DNA from: Pseudanabaenaceae cyanobacterium MP8IB2.15
Lineage (GTDB): Bacteria > Cyanobacteriota > Cyanobacteriia > Pseudanabaenales > Pseudanabaenaceae
DNA: 9,862 nucleotides
Direction of reading: 5' to 3'
Assembly: GCA_030248825.1 (NCBI GenBank)
Contig: JARCMB010000450.1
Location: 1-9,862, forward strand
Shown: positions 1 to 6,485 of the stretch, piece by piece
How the letters are laid out: each line of letters starts with the position of its first letter
Position numbering within the stretch: the first letter of the stretch is position 1
Notes under the pieces: generated by a model
Seen by the model: only the letters and a program-made list of their open reading frames with translations
Databases searched by the model: none
What the model was told of the DNA's origin: nothing
Position numbers and translations under genes: made by a program

Positions 1-1047
1 AATTTCCAGACGACCCATATAACTGGGATAGTCCACCATAATCTGTCGATCGAATCGACCAGGACGCAGCAACGCACTATCTAAGACATCAGGACGATTG
101 GTCGCCGCGATGATAATTACACCTGTATTGCCATGAAATCCGTCCATCTCGGTGAGCAACTGGTTTAACGTCTGTTCGCGTTCGTCATTGCCCCCACCAA
201 TCCCTGTGCCGCGTTGACGACCAACAGCATCAATTTCGTCGATAAAAACGATACAGGGCGCATTTTCCTTGGCTTTGTGGAATAAATCTCTCACCCGCGA
301 CGCACCTACGCCGACAAACATCTCGACAAATTCTGAGCCTGACAGTGAGAAAAACGGTACGCCCGCTTCACCAGCGATCGCTTTCGCTAGCATCGTCTTA
401 CCCGTACCAGGTGGCCCAATCAACAACACGCCTTTAGGGATTTTTGCCCCCACAGCGGTGAATCGATCGGGCTGCTTCAAGAATGTCACCACCTCTTGCA
501 GTTCTTCTTTGGCAGATTCGACCCCAGCAACATCATCAAAAATCACGCCTGTCTTAGCTTCGGGTGAAAATCTCGCTTTCGACTTGCCAAAATTCAAGGT
601 TTGGGTGGGGCCGCCAGGAGAATTATTCATCCGCCGCAACACGACAAATAGTAACAAAATCAGAATCGCGGGAAACAAAAATGTACTGAGCAATTGCCAA
701 AAAACGGCTGGCTGCTTAGCTGTTTGGACGGCAATATCGACATCGTTTTCACGCAGAGTCTTGATTAACTCAGTGTTACCATCCCTCGCAAACAGATCGA
801 CCGTCACAGTTTGACCATCTCGCAGTTCGGCCGTTGCCGAGAGTCCATTGCTATCGAGATCGACGCGCTTGACTTGTTTCGACTTAACCTTACCCAGAAA
901 TTCGCTGTAACTTTGTGGTACAGGTTCGCCATCTTTGGCATTAGCAGCACTGGGAAAGAATGTCACCACGCTTTGACAGGCGATCACACTGCTGAGGATC
1001 AGGGTCTGAAATCGCCACCAGAATAGATTTTTTGCAGAAGGCTTCAC
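1..1047 (-). CDS. ftsH: FtsH ATP-dependent zinc metalloprotease, N-terminal part (cut by window edge)
   Basis: Membrane-anchored AAA+ protease that unfolds and degrades membrane and soluble proteins; in cyanobacteria FtsH complexes act in photosystem II repair and general quality control. Seen here are 349 residues. There is a hydrophobic N-terminal segment (about 12-32) ending in FPSAANA like a signal peptide, a periplasmic/lumenal domain (about 45-112), a second membrane helix (about 116-137) and the AAA+ module. The module shows Walker A GPPGTGKT (211-218), the pore motif around F244-V245-G246, Walker B with D270-E271, and the second region of homology with arginine fingers R328 and R331. 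The HExxH zinc site lies beyond the window. The GTG start at 1047 is chosen because AAGGAGAA sits just upstream and no ATG is available. Which FtsH paralogue this is cannot be fixed; the AAA part resembles the FtsH1/FtsH3-type cyanobacterial proteins from memory. It is divergent from the S1 gene. Confidence 0.96.
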   Translation of the reverse strand, partial: MKPSAKNLFWWRFQTLILSSVIACQSVVTFFPSAANAKDGEPVPQSYSEFLGKVKSKQVKRVDLDSNGLSATAELRDGQTVTVDLFARDGNTELIKTLRENDVDIAVQTAKQPAVFWQLLSTFLFPAILILLLFVVLRRMNNSPGGPTQTLNFGKSKARFSPEAKTGVIFDDVAGVESAKEELQEVVTFLKQPDRFTAVGAKIPKGVLLIGPPGTGKTMLAKAIAGEAGVPFFSLSGSEFVEMFVGVGASRVRDLFHKAKENAPCIVFIDEIDAVGRQRGTGIGGGNDEREQTLNQLLTEMDGFHGNTGVIIIAATNRPDVLDSALLRPGRFDRQIMVDYPSYMGRLEI

Positions 1048-1053
1048 CGTCAG

Positions 1054-1061
1054 TTCTCCTT
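1054..1061 (-). promoter_or_regulatory. Ribosome binding site of ftsH (AAGGAGAA)
   Basis: Read on the minus strand, AAGGAGAA lies 6 bases before the GTG start at 1047. A strong Shine-Dalgarno match is unusual among the genes of this window, most of which have none that is obvious. It supports the GTG start over an in-frame TTG further upstream. Confidence 0.7.
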
Positions 1062-1159
1062 CAATCGTCAATAAGTTGCTCTTAACCCTAGTCTAATCCA
1101 AAGAAAGCTGGGGAAAACAGTTAAACTGATGAAAATTACATCAGTCTTTATTCCCTCTC
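1062..1159. promoter_or_regulatory. Divergent intergenic region between ftsH and the S1 gene, with inverted repeat 1125-1145
   Basis: These bases must hold the promoters of both divergent genes, but no convincing -35/-10 pair stands out in either direction. The clear structure is a perfect inverted repeat, ACTGATG (1125-1131) and CATCAGT (1139-1145), with a 7-base AT-rich loop. It ends 14 bases before the ATG of the S1 gene and could be an operator or a hairpin in that gene's leader. No Shine-Dalgarno sequence precedes the S1 start; the bases before it are pyrimidine-rich (TTCCCTCTC). Confidence 0.4.
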
Positions 1160-2062
1160 ATGAATGCTAAGAGTGCCAACAGTTCCATCCAGTCTTTCTC
1201 GTTAAGTGATTTTGCCAGTGCTTTAGCTGAACACAACTATGAGTTTAACGTCGGTCAGATCGTCACAGGTAAGGTCGTTAGTCATGAAACACGAGGAGCC
1301 TATGTGGATATTGGCGGCAAATCTCCAGGTTTCTTGCCGATCGAAGAAGTGTCACTCAGTTCGGCTGACACACCTAACCTAGTAGAGTTATTACCACTAG
1401 AAACAGAGCGATCGTTTTTGATTATTAGCGATCAAGATGCCGATGGCGGTGTTAAGCTCTCGATTCGGCGGTTACAGGTGCGCCAAGCTTGGGAGAATTT
1501 GAGATCGTTCCAAGCTGAAGCTAAAGCCTTTGATTGTCGGGTGGTCGGCATCAATAAAGGTGGTGTGATGGTCAACTGTACTGGTTTGCGAGGATTTATT
1601 CCTCGATCGCATCTGGTCGAAAAGTCGGATTTGGCTGGTCTAGTTGGCAAAACTCTAGCAGTTGTGATCGAAGATCTCGACGAATCGCGCAATAAGTTGG
1701 TGTTGTCAAACCGTAAAGCCATGCGCGCTTCGGCAATGAGTCAACTATCTCGGGGACAACTGATCGAAGGCAAAGTCAGCAGTTTGCGACCATTCGGGGC
1801 ATTTGTCGATTTTGGTGGTACATCGGGTTTATTGCACATCAAAGAAATTAGCCAGAAATATATCGGCGACATTAATTCGGTGTTTCAACCCGACCAAGCG
1901 ATCAAAGCTGTAATTGTTGACATCGACGAGTCGCGCAATCGTATTTCCCTGTCCACCAAGATTCTAGAAAATCATGCGGGTGAGATGCTGGACAACCGCG
2001 AACAAGTTTTTGCCGAAGCAGAGCAAAGACTGGAAAACAACATCAAACAACTTTGGGATTAG
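1160..2062 (+). CDS. 30S ribosomal protein S1 homologue, three S1 domains (Rps1B-like)
   Basis: RNA-binding protein of 300 residues with three S1 (OB-fold) domains, at about 31-105, 119-186 and 198-267. The third is the most canonical (GQLIEGKVSSLRPFGAFVDF, then GLLHIKEIS); the first has GQIVTGKVVSHETRGAYVDIG. The length and three-domain layout match the cyanobacterial S1 homologues; the short acidic tail and divergent first and second domains fit the second paralogue, often called Rps1B or Nbp1, rather than the main ribosomal S1. Such proteins bind mRNA leaders and help translation initiation in organisms where many genes lack a Shine-Dalgarno sequence. The C-terminus (about 268-300) is predicted to be a charged helix. 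The ATG at 1160 has no Shine-Dalgarno sequence. The gene is followed by a hairpin repeat and, 73 bases on, by the LpxB-related gene on the same strand. Confidence 0.9.
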   Translation: MNAKSANSSIQSFSLSDFASALAEHNYEFNVGQIVTGKVVSHETRGAYVDIGGKSPGFLPIEEVSLSSADTPNLVELLPLETERSFLIISDQDADGGVKLSIRRLQVRQAWENLRSFQAEAKAFDCRVVGINKGGVMVNCTGLRGFIPRSHLVEKSDLAGLVGKTLAVVIEDLDESRNKLVLSNRKAMRASAMSQLSRGQLIEGKVSSLRPFGAFVDFGGTSGLLHIKEISQKYIGDINSVFQPDQAIKAVIVDIDESRNRISLSTKILENHAGEMLDNREQVFAEAEQRLENNIKQLWD

Positions 2063-2064
2063 TA

Positions 2065-2108
2065 GACCTTACCCCTCTCCTGCAAGGAGAGGGGCTAGGG
2101 GTGAGGTC
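2065..2108. repeat. Compact hairpin repeat of the dispersed cyanobacterial CCCCTCTCC type
   Basis: Two nested complementary pairs are visible. The inner one is perfect: CCCCTCTCCT (2072-2081) and AGGAGAGGGG (2085-2094) around a 3-base loop. The outer one pairs GACCTTACCCCT (2065-2076) with AGGGGTGAGGTC (2097-2108), 11 of 12 matching, the exception being a G-U pair in RNA. The two pairings share the CCCCT at 2072-2076, so full versions are alternatives. No T-run follows, so it is not an ordinary terminator. From general knowledge, repeats of this sequence type are scattered between genes in many cyanobacteria. It begins 3 bases after the S1 stop codon. Confidence 0.75.
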
Positions 2109-2135
2109 AGTCAGCAATTAAGCCAATTAATAACT

Positions 2136-3368
2136 GTGGAAATTTTATGTGTAAGTAACGGGCACGGCGAGGATCAGATCGCTGCCAGAATTTGTATTGA
2201 GTTGGAAAAGCTGGGCGTATCGGCAATCGCTTTACCACTCGTCGGCATTGGTCATGCCTATCGATCGACCAATATCCCAATTGTGGAAGGCTCGACCCAA
2301 GCAATGCCGTCGGGTGGCTTTGTGCGGATGGATGGCGGTCAACTCTGGCGCGACTTACGCAGTGGACTGGCAGGACTGACCTGGAAGCAACTCCAGATTG
2401 TATGGCAGTGGTCGAAGCGGAATAATTTCAAAAAAACAGGGCAAAAGAACATAGTCCTAGCGGTGGGTGACATCGTGCCGCTTTTATTTGCTTGGCTACC
2501 TGCGGTGTTTGGCGGTTGCGATTTTGTCATGATCGCCACGGCAAAATCTGAATATTACTGGTGCGATCGAAAAGGCAGGATTCCGACGATTCCAAAACCG
2601 TGGGGTGGTTCGGTATTTTACCCTTGGGAGCGATCTCTGATCCGTAGTCGTCATTGTCAGGCGACATTTGTGCGCGATCGGTTCACGGCAAATCTTCTCG
2701 ACAACCAGTTTCGGCTTCCTGTCAAGTTTATGGGCAACCCGATGATGGACGGGCTAGAAGCGAAAGGTCTGGAGCTTGGTGTGAGCGAAGATGAATGGTC
2801 GATCGCGATCCTGCCAGGTTCACGTCCACCCGAAGCTTACGAAAATTGGCAGAGCTTACTGCTTGGGGCTCATTCGATCGCCAGAGCCATGTCCCAATCC
2901 GTCACATTTTTAGCCGCGATCTCCTCAGAGCTAGAAATCGAGCAACTAGCGCAGATCCTGATCCAGAATGGCTGGATTGAGGTGGACGATCTGACCTACA
3001 AACTCCAGAGATCGAGGTTACGACTGGTGATGCATGGGTTTGGGGACTGCCTGCAACAATCTCACCTCGGTTTAGCGATGGCAGGGACAGCCACAGAGCA
3101 ATTAGTTGGTCTAGGTAAACCCGCGATCACAATTGTCGGAAATGGGCCGCAGTTCAACCGTCAATTTGCTGAAGAACAAGCACGGTTGCTCGGTGTCTCG
3201 GTAACTCTAGTCGAGAAACCCGCCCAAGTTGGCGAAGTGATTACAGATTTGCTCAATGACCCTGACTATTTTCAAGATTCGATCGAAAATGGTCTAGAAC
3301 GAATGGGAACTCCTGGAGCTTCACAGCGCATTGCTCAGTATCTGGTCGAACATGGGTTGCACTCCTAA
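2136..3368 (+). CDS. Lipid-A-disaccharide synthase-related protein (LpxB-like GT-B family)
   Basis: Protein of 410 residues resembling the lipid-A-disaccharide-synthase-related family that is conserved in cyanobacteria; the substrate is not established, and it should not be called true LpxB. Motifs in order: SNGHGED near the N-terminus (7-13), AVGD (about 109-112), MGNPMMDG (199-206), LPGSRPPEA (226-234), GTATEQLVGLGKPAI (about 317-331), GNGPQF (335-340) and GTPGASQRIA (391-400). The late motifs are where GT-B glycosyltransferases bind the nucleotide sugar. The GTG start at 2136 is chosen because it places the family's opening motif right at the N-terminus. The frame stays open back to an ATG at 1974, but that extension would read through the S1 gene's end and the hairpin repeat. 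The gene has no Shine-Dalgarno sequence. Its last 83 bases recur at 4130-4217, beyond the toxin-antitoxin pair. Confidence 0.85.
   Translation: MEILCVSNGHGEDQIAARICIELEKLGVSAIALPLVGIGHAYRSTNIPIVEGSTQAMPSGGFVRMDGGQLWRDLRSGLAGLTWKQLQIVWQWSKRNNFKKTGQKNIVLAVGDIVPLLFAWLPAVFGGCDFVMIATAKSEYYWCDRKGRIPTIPKPWGGSVFYPWERSLIRSRHCQATFVRDRFTANLLDNQFRLPVKFMGNPMMDGLEAKGLELGVSEDEWSIAILPGSRPPEAYENWQSLLLGAHSIARAMSQSVTFLAAISSELEIEQLAQILIQNGWIEVDDLTYKLQRSRLRLVMHGFGDCLQQSHLGLAMAGTATEQLVGLGKPAITIVGNGPQFNRQFAEEQARLLGVSVTLVEKPAQVGEVITDLLNDPDYFQDSIENGLERMGTPGASQRIAQYLVEHGLHS
3306..3352 (+). repeat. Direct repeat, copy 1 (inside the 3' end of the LpxB-related gene)
   Basis: A 47-base stretch coding GTPGASQRIAQYLVE recurs at 4146-4192 with a single difference (G at 3315, A at 4155). 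The copies are exactly 840 bases apart and lie on both sides of the VapBC-type pair. Weaker similarity runs on both sides, from about 3286 to the stop codon. Confidence 0.95.
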
Positions 3369-3388
3369 TTCCGCATGATTAATTGTGT

Positions 3389-3805
3389 CTAGTTTTGAAA
3401 GAGATTCTGAAACGGTTGGTTATTCTTCCAGCGATAGGCATTAAAATCTCGATAATCGACAGATAAAATCCGCCCATGTCCGAGTGCTTCCGCTAGGATT
3501 ACTAAAGAGGCATCGGCTAAATCCATCGGCAGGTTGGAGTATTGTTGCATAAGTTGAGCGATCCTTTGGGCGTGCTCAGATTGCAGGTCAAACACCTCAA
3601 ATGACTCATTTGAGATCGACATCATAAAGGATACCTGAGCAGCTACACCTTTACGTTTCAATAGCATGTAACAGGTTTCTGTAACTACACACCATGTTGT
3701 AATCAGTGGTTCGTCAATCTCTTTTAGCTTGTTCTTAGCGGACTTATGGTATGTATCTTGTCGATCTGCTAAGGCTAACCAGAATCCTGTATCAACGATT
3801 ACCAT
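3389..3805 (-). CDS. VapC-type PIN-domain ribonuclease toxin
   Basis: Predicted toxin of 138 residues; PIN-domain proteins of this kind cut RNA and stop translation when their antitoxin is lost. The acidic residues expected of the active site are present: D5 in MVIVDTGFW, E43 in VTETCYML, D95 and D98 in MDLADASL, and D117 in ILSVDYRDF. The length is normal for a VapC. The ATG at 3805 is chosen, giving a 14-base overlap with the antitoxin; a TTG four codons upstream (3817) would also work, with 26 bases of overlap, but adds nothing conserved. The gene converges on the LpxB-related gene with 20 bases between stops. RNA target unknown. Confidence 0.9.
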   Translation of the reverse strand: MVIVDTGFWLALADRQDTYHKSAKNKLKEIDEPLITTWCVVTETCYMLLKRKGVAAQVSFMMSISNESFEVFDLQSEHAQRIAQLMQQYSNLPMDLADASLVILAEALGHGRILSVDYRDFNAYRWKNNQPFQNLFQN

Positions 3806-4058
3806 ATTTCTTTTCAAGTTCAGTTGCTAGTACATCTTTGTAATTAATCGATAAATCGCTTTCTACTGAGCTACAGCCGATAAACCCTGATTCTTCTAAA
3901 AGTTCAAATGGTGTTTTTTTCTTCTTGTGCTTTAGCTTTTGGTAATAGTCATTAATGGCAGCACGAAGAATATCAGGCAGTTCTTGTTGTGTATGCTGCT
4001 GAATATATGTGAGTTTATCAGTTGTTTCAAGATCGATTTGAGTATTAAGTTCTGACAT
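3792..4058 (-). CDS. VapB-type ribbon-helix-helix antitoxin
   Basis: Small protein of 88 residues encoded immediately upstream of the PIN toxin and overlapping it. The N-terminal half (about 5-42: a short strand around TQIDL, then two helices) fits a ribbon-helix-helix DNA-binding fold. The C-terminal half has the pattern of a toxin-binding tail seen in related antitoxins (FELLEESGFIG at 51-61, then DLSINYKDVL at 68-77). By analogy it would neutralise the toxin and repress its own promoter, which must lie in 4059-4145. The cassette is richer in AT than its surroundings: counting by eye, bases 3841-4080 are 82 of 240 G+C (34%), against 63 of 120 (about 52%) in two sampled lines of the LpxB-related gene. 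That supports acquisition by transfer. The exact antitoxin family is inferred from pattern and context. Confidence 0.8.
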   Translation of the reverse strand: MSELNTQIDLETTDKLTYIQQHTQQELPDILRAAINDYYQKLKHKKKKTPFELLEESGFIGCSSVESDLSINYKDVLATELEKKYGNR

Positions 4059-4091
4059 TTAGTACCTATTTTTTCGTGCTGTGGTTAGTAC
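4059..4091 (-). promoter_or_regulatory. Paired TTAGTAC direct repeats upstream of the antitoxin (possible operator)
   Basis: TTAGTAC occurs at 4059-4065 and again at 4085-4091, 26 bases apart; the first abuts the antitoxin start codon. Ribbon-helix-helix antitoxins usually bind short paired sites in their own promoter, so these are candidate binding sites. No good -35/-10 pair is visible, only a weak -10-like TACAAT on the minus strand near 4102-4107. Confidence 0.3.
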
Positions 4092-4129
4092 ACTCAAATT
4101 CGATTGTAGGCGAAGAAAATAAAAAGATT

Positions 4130-4217
4130 TATGGTGCTAGCAATAGGAACTCCTAGAGCTTCACAGCGCATTGCTCAGTATCTGGTCGAACAAGTGTTGA
4201 GATCGCCTAACCACTAG
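4130..4217 (+). pseudogene. Remnant of the LpxB-related gene 3' end (direct repeat, copy 2)
   Basis: Bases 4146-4192 match 3306-3352 with one mismatch, and weaker similarity extends left to about 4130 (ATGGT and CTAG in both copies). The remnant stays in the frame of the parent gene: TPRASQRIAQYLVE, then QVLRSPNH and a TAG stop at 4215-4217, whereas the parent ends HGLHS. An ATG at 4131 opens the frame, giving a possible 28-residue peptide, but it has no Shine-Dalgarno sequence and is most likely not a gene. It can be read as the displaced end of the LpxB-related gene after insertion of the toxin-antitoxin cassette, or as what is left of a second gene copy. Confidence 0.8.
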
Positions 4218-4273
4218 CTGACAACTAATAGTAGGATCGACTTATCCCGCCGCCCAACTCGATCGAATCAGCT

Positions 4274-6016
4274 ATGAACAATGAAGCTTCATCACAGAGT
4301 TTTATCCCTTCAGATTTTAAAGGACAGCCCACTCTGGCGGCGATCGCTGTGACCCAAGTTGTGAATATCGAAGCGCGCATGGTGTCGATCGAAGAATATA
4401 CCCTAGACTTGATCCAGCGCGACTGGCAGTTTATGAGCGAACAATGTCAGCACTTTAACGGACGAGCGATCAGAGCTACAGGTGACGGTTTACTAGTCCA
4501 GTTTGCCAATGCTTTAGAGGCAGTCAAATGGGCAGTCGAGATGCAAAAAACCTTTAGCCAATTTGCCACCGACCAAGCCCCAGAGAATGTTCTTAGTCAT
4601 CGCATTGGTATTCACTGGGGGCGAGTATTTGCGAGCAAAACTAATGCTGCTGGGATTGGCGTGAATGTGGCAAAGCGTCTATTAGCCACCGCCGAGGCTG
4701 GCACAATTTGCGTCTCCCAACCTGTTTATGAGGCGATTAAGAATGTTAATAAAGATCGTGGCGATCAGAGTGAACTTCAGATCGAAACTCGTAACTTAGG
4801 GCTGAGAGAATTAGGTCAAAATGCCGCCCAATCGGTTTACCAAATTCAGGCGATCGTGCGGGAAGAAAAAACTGAAATTATTGCTCACACAGATATTAGA
4901 CAAGATCTTAATACCTCTGAAGATTCTCAGATCATCTATCCTGACATGTCGATCCAAGGCGTAGATCGGGCAATTCTCGACTTAGAAAAAAGTGAATATT
5001 TAGCTCGGATCAAAAAGCTAATTTTTTATATTTGCTTAAATACTTGGGAAAACGATCGAACCAAATTAGATAAGCTCAAGCTGAGTGGCTTAGTACAGGA
5101 GTTGATCGAGATCGCTCCAACTTTAGCCCAACTCAAAGCTTTACTAGGCAGGGTGGTCAAGACGCTCAACAAGTCAGTTGAATATGCTTTGGTTGCCAAT
5201 ATAATTTTGGACAAAATCGGTAAAATTTATCCTGACTACGATCGATTCGCCATTCCTGAAACTTTTGATATCCACAGTCAAGTCGTTCAAGATCTAGAAC
5301 AAAGTGAAGAAATCATTCGGATCAAAAAACTAATTTCGTATGTTTGTACTCGTAACTGGCAGAATGATCCAGAAGTTTTAGCCAGCCTTAATCTCAAGAA
5401 CTCGATTCAAGAGTTGCATAGTCTTAATCCCACTCTAGAAAACCTTCGATCGAGCCTCAGAGAAGTAATTAAAACTATTACCAAACAGGCAGAATACACA
5501 ATAATTGCCAACATCGTAATTGACAAGTTGCAAAGACTCTATCCAGTCGAGCAATGGCCAGAATTACCTCCAGCCAAAGTATCGAATAGTCAGTCGATCG
5601 ACTTACCCGCAGAAAATCCCCAAGAGCAGATGAACTCCGTCACCGATCTCAAGGTTGAAGCTAAGTCGATCGCCGCCCAAAATCAATCGATCGAAACATT
5701 ACACCTGTTTGATGCCCGTTTAGAGATGATCAAATACGTCAACCCGCTCAAGGTGAAAATGCTGGTATTCAGCGCCCTTAACAACACTGCCAAGTTTAAA
5801 GATGACGATCTTGTCGCACTCAAGACCTATGAACTAGACGATCTGCTCAGAAACTTACTTTACACCTACAGAGATCTGAGTGAGTTGGGAGCACATTTGA
5901 ATAATGCCAGCCTGAATTTTGATGACGATCAAGTTGGGCAAGTTGCCGATGTCGTGATTAAAGCCATGCAACCGATTTATGAACGGCTCAGCAAGCAGTC
6001 AGTGGTAGTTAAGTAG
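4274..6016 (+). CDS. Degenerate class III nucleotidyl cyclase domain with three repeats of an unrecognised helical domain
   Basis: Protein of 580 residues without membrane segments or signal peptide. Residues about 18-192 fit a class III adenylate/guanylate cyclase domain: RATGDGLL keeps metal ligand D71, and GVNVAKRLL keeps N131 and R135. The first metal aspartate, expected in the pattern FTDAV, is replaced by glutamine (VTQVV, Q28), and the usual aspartate of GIHLGDV is arginine (GIHWGRV, R117). It therefore probably does not make cyclic nucleotide and may be a binding or regulatory module. After a linker come two clear repeats (about 235-320 and 339-424, roughly 40 of 86 positions identical by hand alignment; shared RIKKLI, W.ND, QEL, PTL, EY..ANI..DK) and a divergent third (about 478-570). 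The repeat family is not one I recognise. The ATG at 4274 lacks a clear Shine-Dalgarno sequence. The gene converges on the AbiTii-like gene, with 7 bases between stops. Confidence 0.85.
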   Translation: MNNEASSQSFIPSDFKGQPTLAAIAVTQVVNIEARMVSIEEYTLDLIQRDWQFMSEQCQHFNGRAIRATGDGLLVQFANALEAVKWAVEMQKTFSQFATDQAPENVLSHRIGIHWGRVFASKTNAAGIGVNVAKRLLATAEAGTICVSQPVYEAIKNVNKDRGDQSELQIETRNLGLRELGQNAAQSVYQIQAIVREEKTEIIAHTDIRQDLNTSEDSQIIYPDMSIQGVDRAILDLEKSEYLARIKKLIFYICLNTWENDRTKLDKLKLSGLVQELIEIAPTLAQLKALLGRVVKTLNKSVEYALVANIILDKIGKIYPDYDRFAIPETFDIHSQVVQDLEQSEEIIRIKKLISYVCTRNWQNDPEVLASLNLKNSIQELHSLNPTLENLRSSLREVIKTITKQAEYTIIANIVIDKLQRLYPVEQWPELPPAKVSNSQSIDLPAENPQEQMNSVTDLKVEAKSIAAQNQSIETLHLFDARLEMIKYVNPLKVKMLVFSALNNTAKFKDDDLVALKTYELDDLLRNLLYTYRDLSELGAHLNNASLNFDDDQVGQVADVVIKAMQPIYERLSKQSVVVK

Positions 6017-6023
6017 AAGAGGC

Positions 6024-6485
6024 TCAACTAGGATCGGGCATCAGCTTTTGCAGTTTAGCTGTCACTTCAGTGCGGATCGCTTCAAGTACAACCTCAATCT
6101 GATTTGGTGGGACATGACCGCCATACACCTTGCCATTACAGGCTTGAGACAGAAAATCTTCGACTTCTGCTGGTAGTTTTAACGTCAAACCATTTTTGGC
6201 ATGCATTTCTAGCTTTCGCACCCCATGCAGTAACGACCAACTGCCGTAATCTTCTTTTAAGCCAGGGATTACTTGTCCAGAAGCATCAAAATAATTCAGC
6301 GTTACAGTTCGATAGTCAGGGCAGTTATTCGCATGTTTGCCCAGATAACCTTCCAACTCAATCATCGCCCACTGCGAAGTCTCCTCGTCTCCTTGGAATT
6401 TGGCAAACTGTTCTAATTGTGTCAGGGCATCACTTAAAGGGTGGGGTGAAGTCTCTGCATCTTGATCTTCGATCGAAAATTGCAT
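6024..6485 (-). CDS. AbiTii-like domain protein
   Basis: Protein of 153 residues resembling the AbiTii domain, named after the lactococcal AbiT abortive-infection system; its biochemical activity is unknown to me. The matching pattern is a helical N-terminus (LSDALTQLEQFAKFQGDEE), then W39 and ELEGY (43-47), then PDYR (56-59) with a glycine soon after (G70), and a final long helix (IEVVLEAIRTEVTAKLQKL, 130-148). There is no signal peptide or membrane segment, so it should be cytoplasmic. It stands alone on the minus strand: convergent with the cyclase-like gene and divergent from chlG, which starts 77 bases away. The ATG at 6485 has no obvious Shine-Dalgarno sequence. AbiTii domains also occur in proteins outside proven defence systems, so an antiphage role is only a suggestion from family and neighbourhood. 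Confidence 0.65.
   Translation of the reverse strand: MQFSIEDQDAETSPHPLSDALTQLEQFAKFQGDEETSQWAMIELEGYLGKHANNCPDYRTVTLNYFDASGQVIPGLKEDYGSWSLLHGVRKLEMHAKNGLTLKLPAEVEDFLSQACNGKVYGGHVPPNQIEVVLEAIRTEVTAKLQKLMPDPS

Noticed and set aside
269..1026. Two plus-strand open frames opposite ftsH
   Set aside because: They are antisense to well-conserved AAA+ codons and their products resemble nothing; shadows of ftsH.
1974..2135. Open frame extending the LpxB-related gene upstream to an ATG at 1974
   Set aside because: It overlaps the end of the S1 gene and runs through the non-coding hairpin repeat; the family's N-terminal motif SNGHGED begins right after the GTG at 2136.
4131..4217. 28-codon open frame in the duplicated gene end, as a real small gene
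   Set aside because: It is fully explained as a copy of the LpxB-related 3' end and has no Shine-Dalgarno sequence or own conservation that can be seen.
4274..6485. Cyclic-nucleotide antiphage system (cyclase plus effector)
   Set aside because: The cyclase domain lacks a metal ligand, the AbiTii-like gene is convergent rather than in an operon, and no cyclic-nucleotide-binding effector domain is present.
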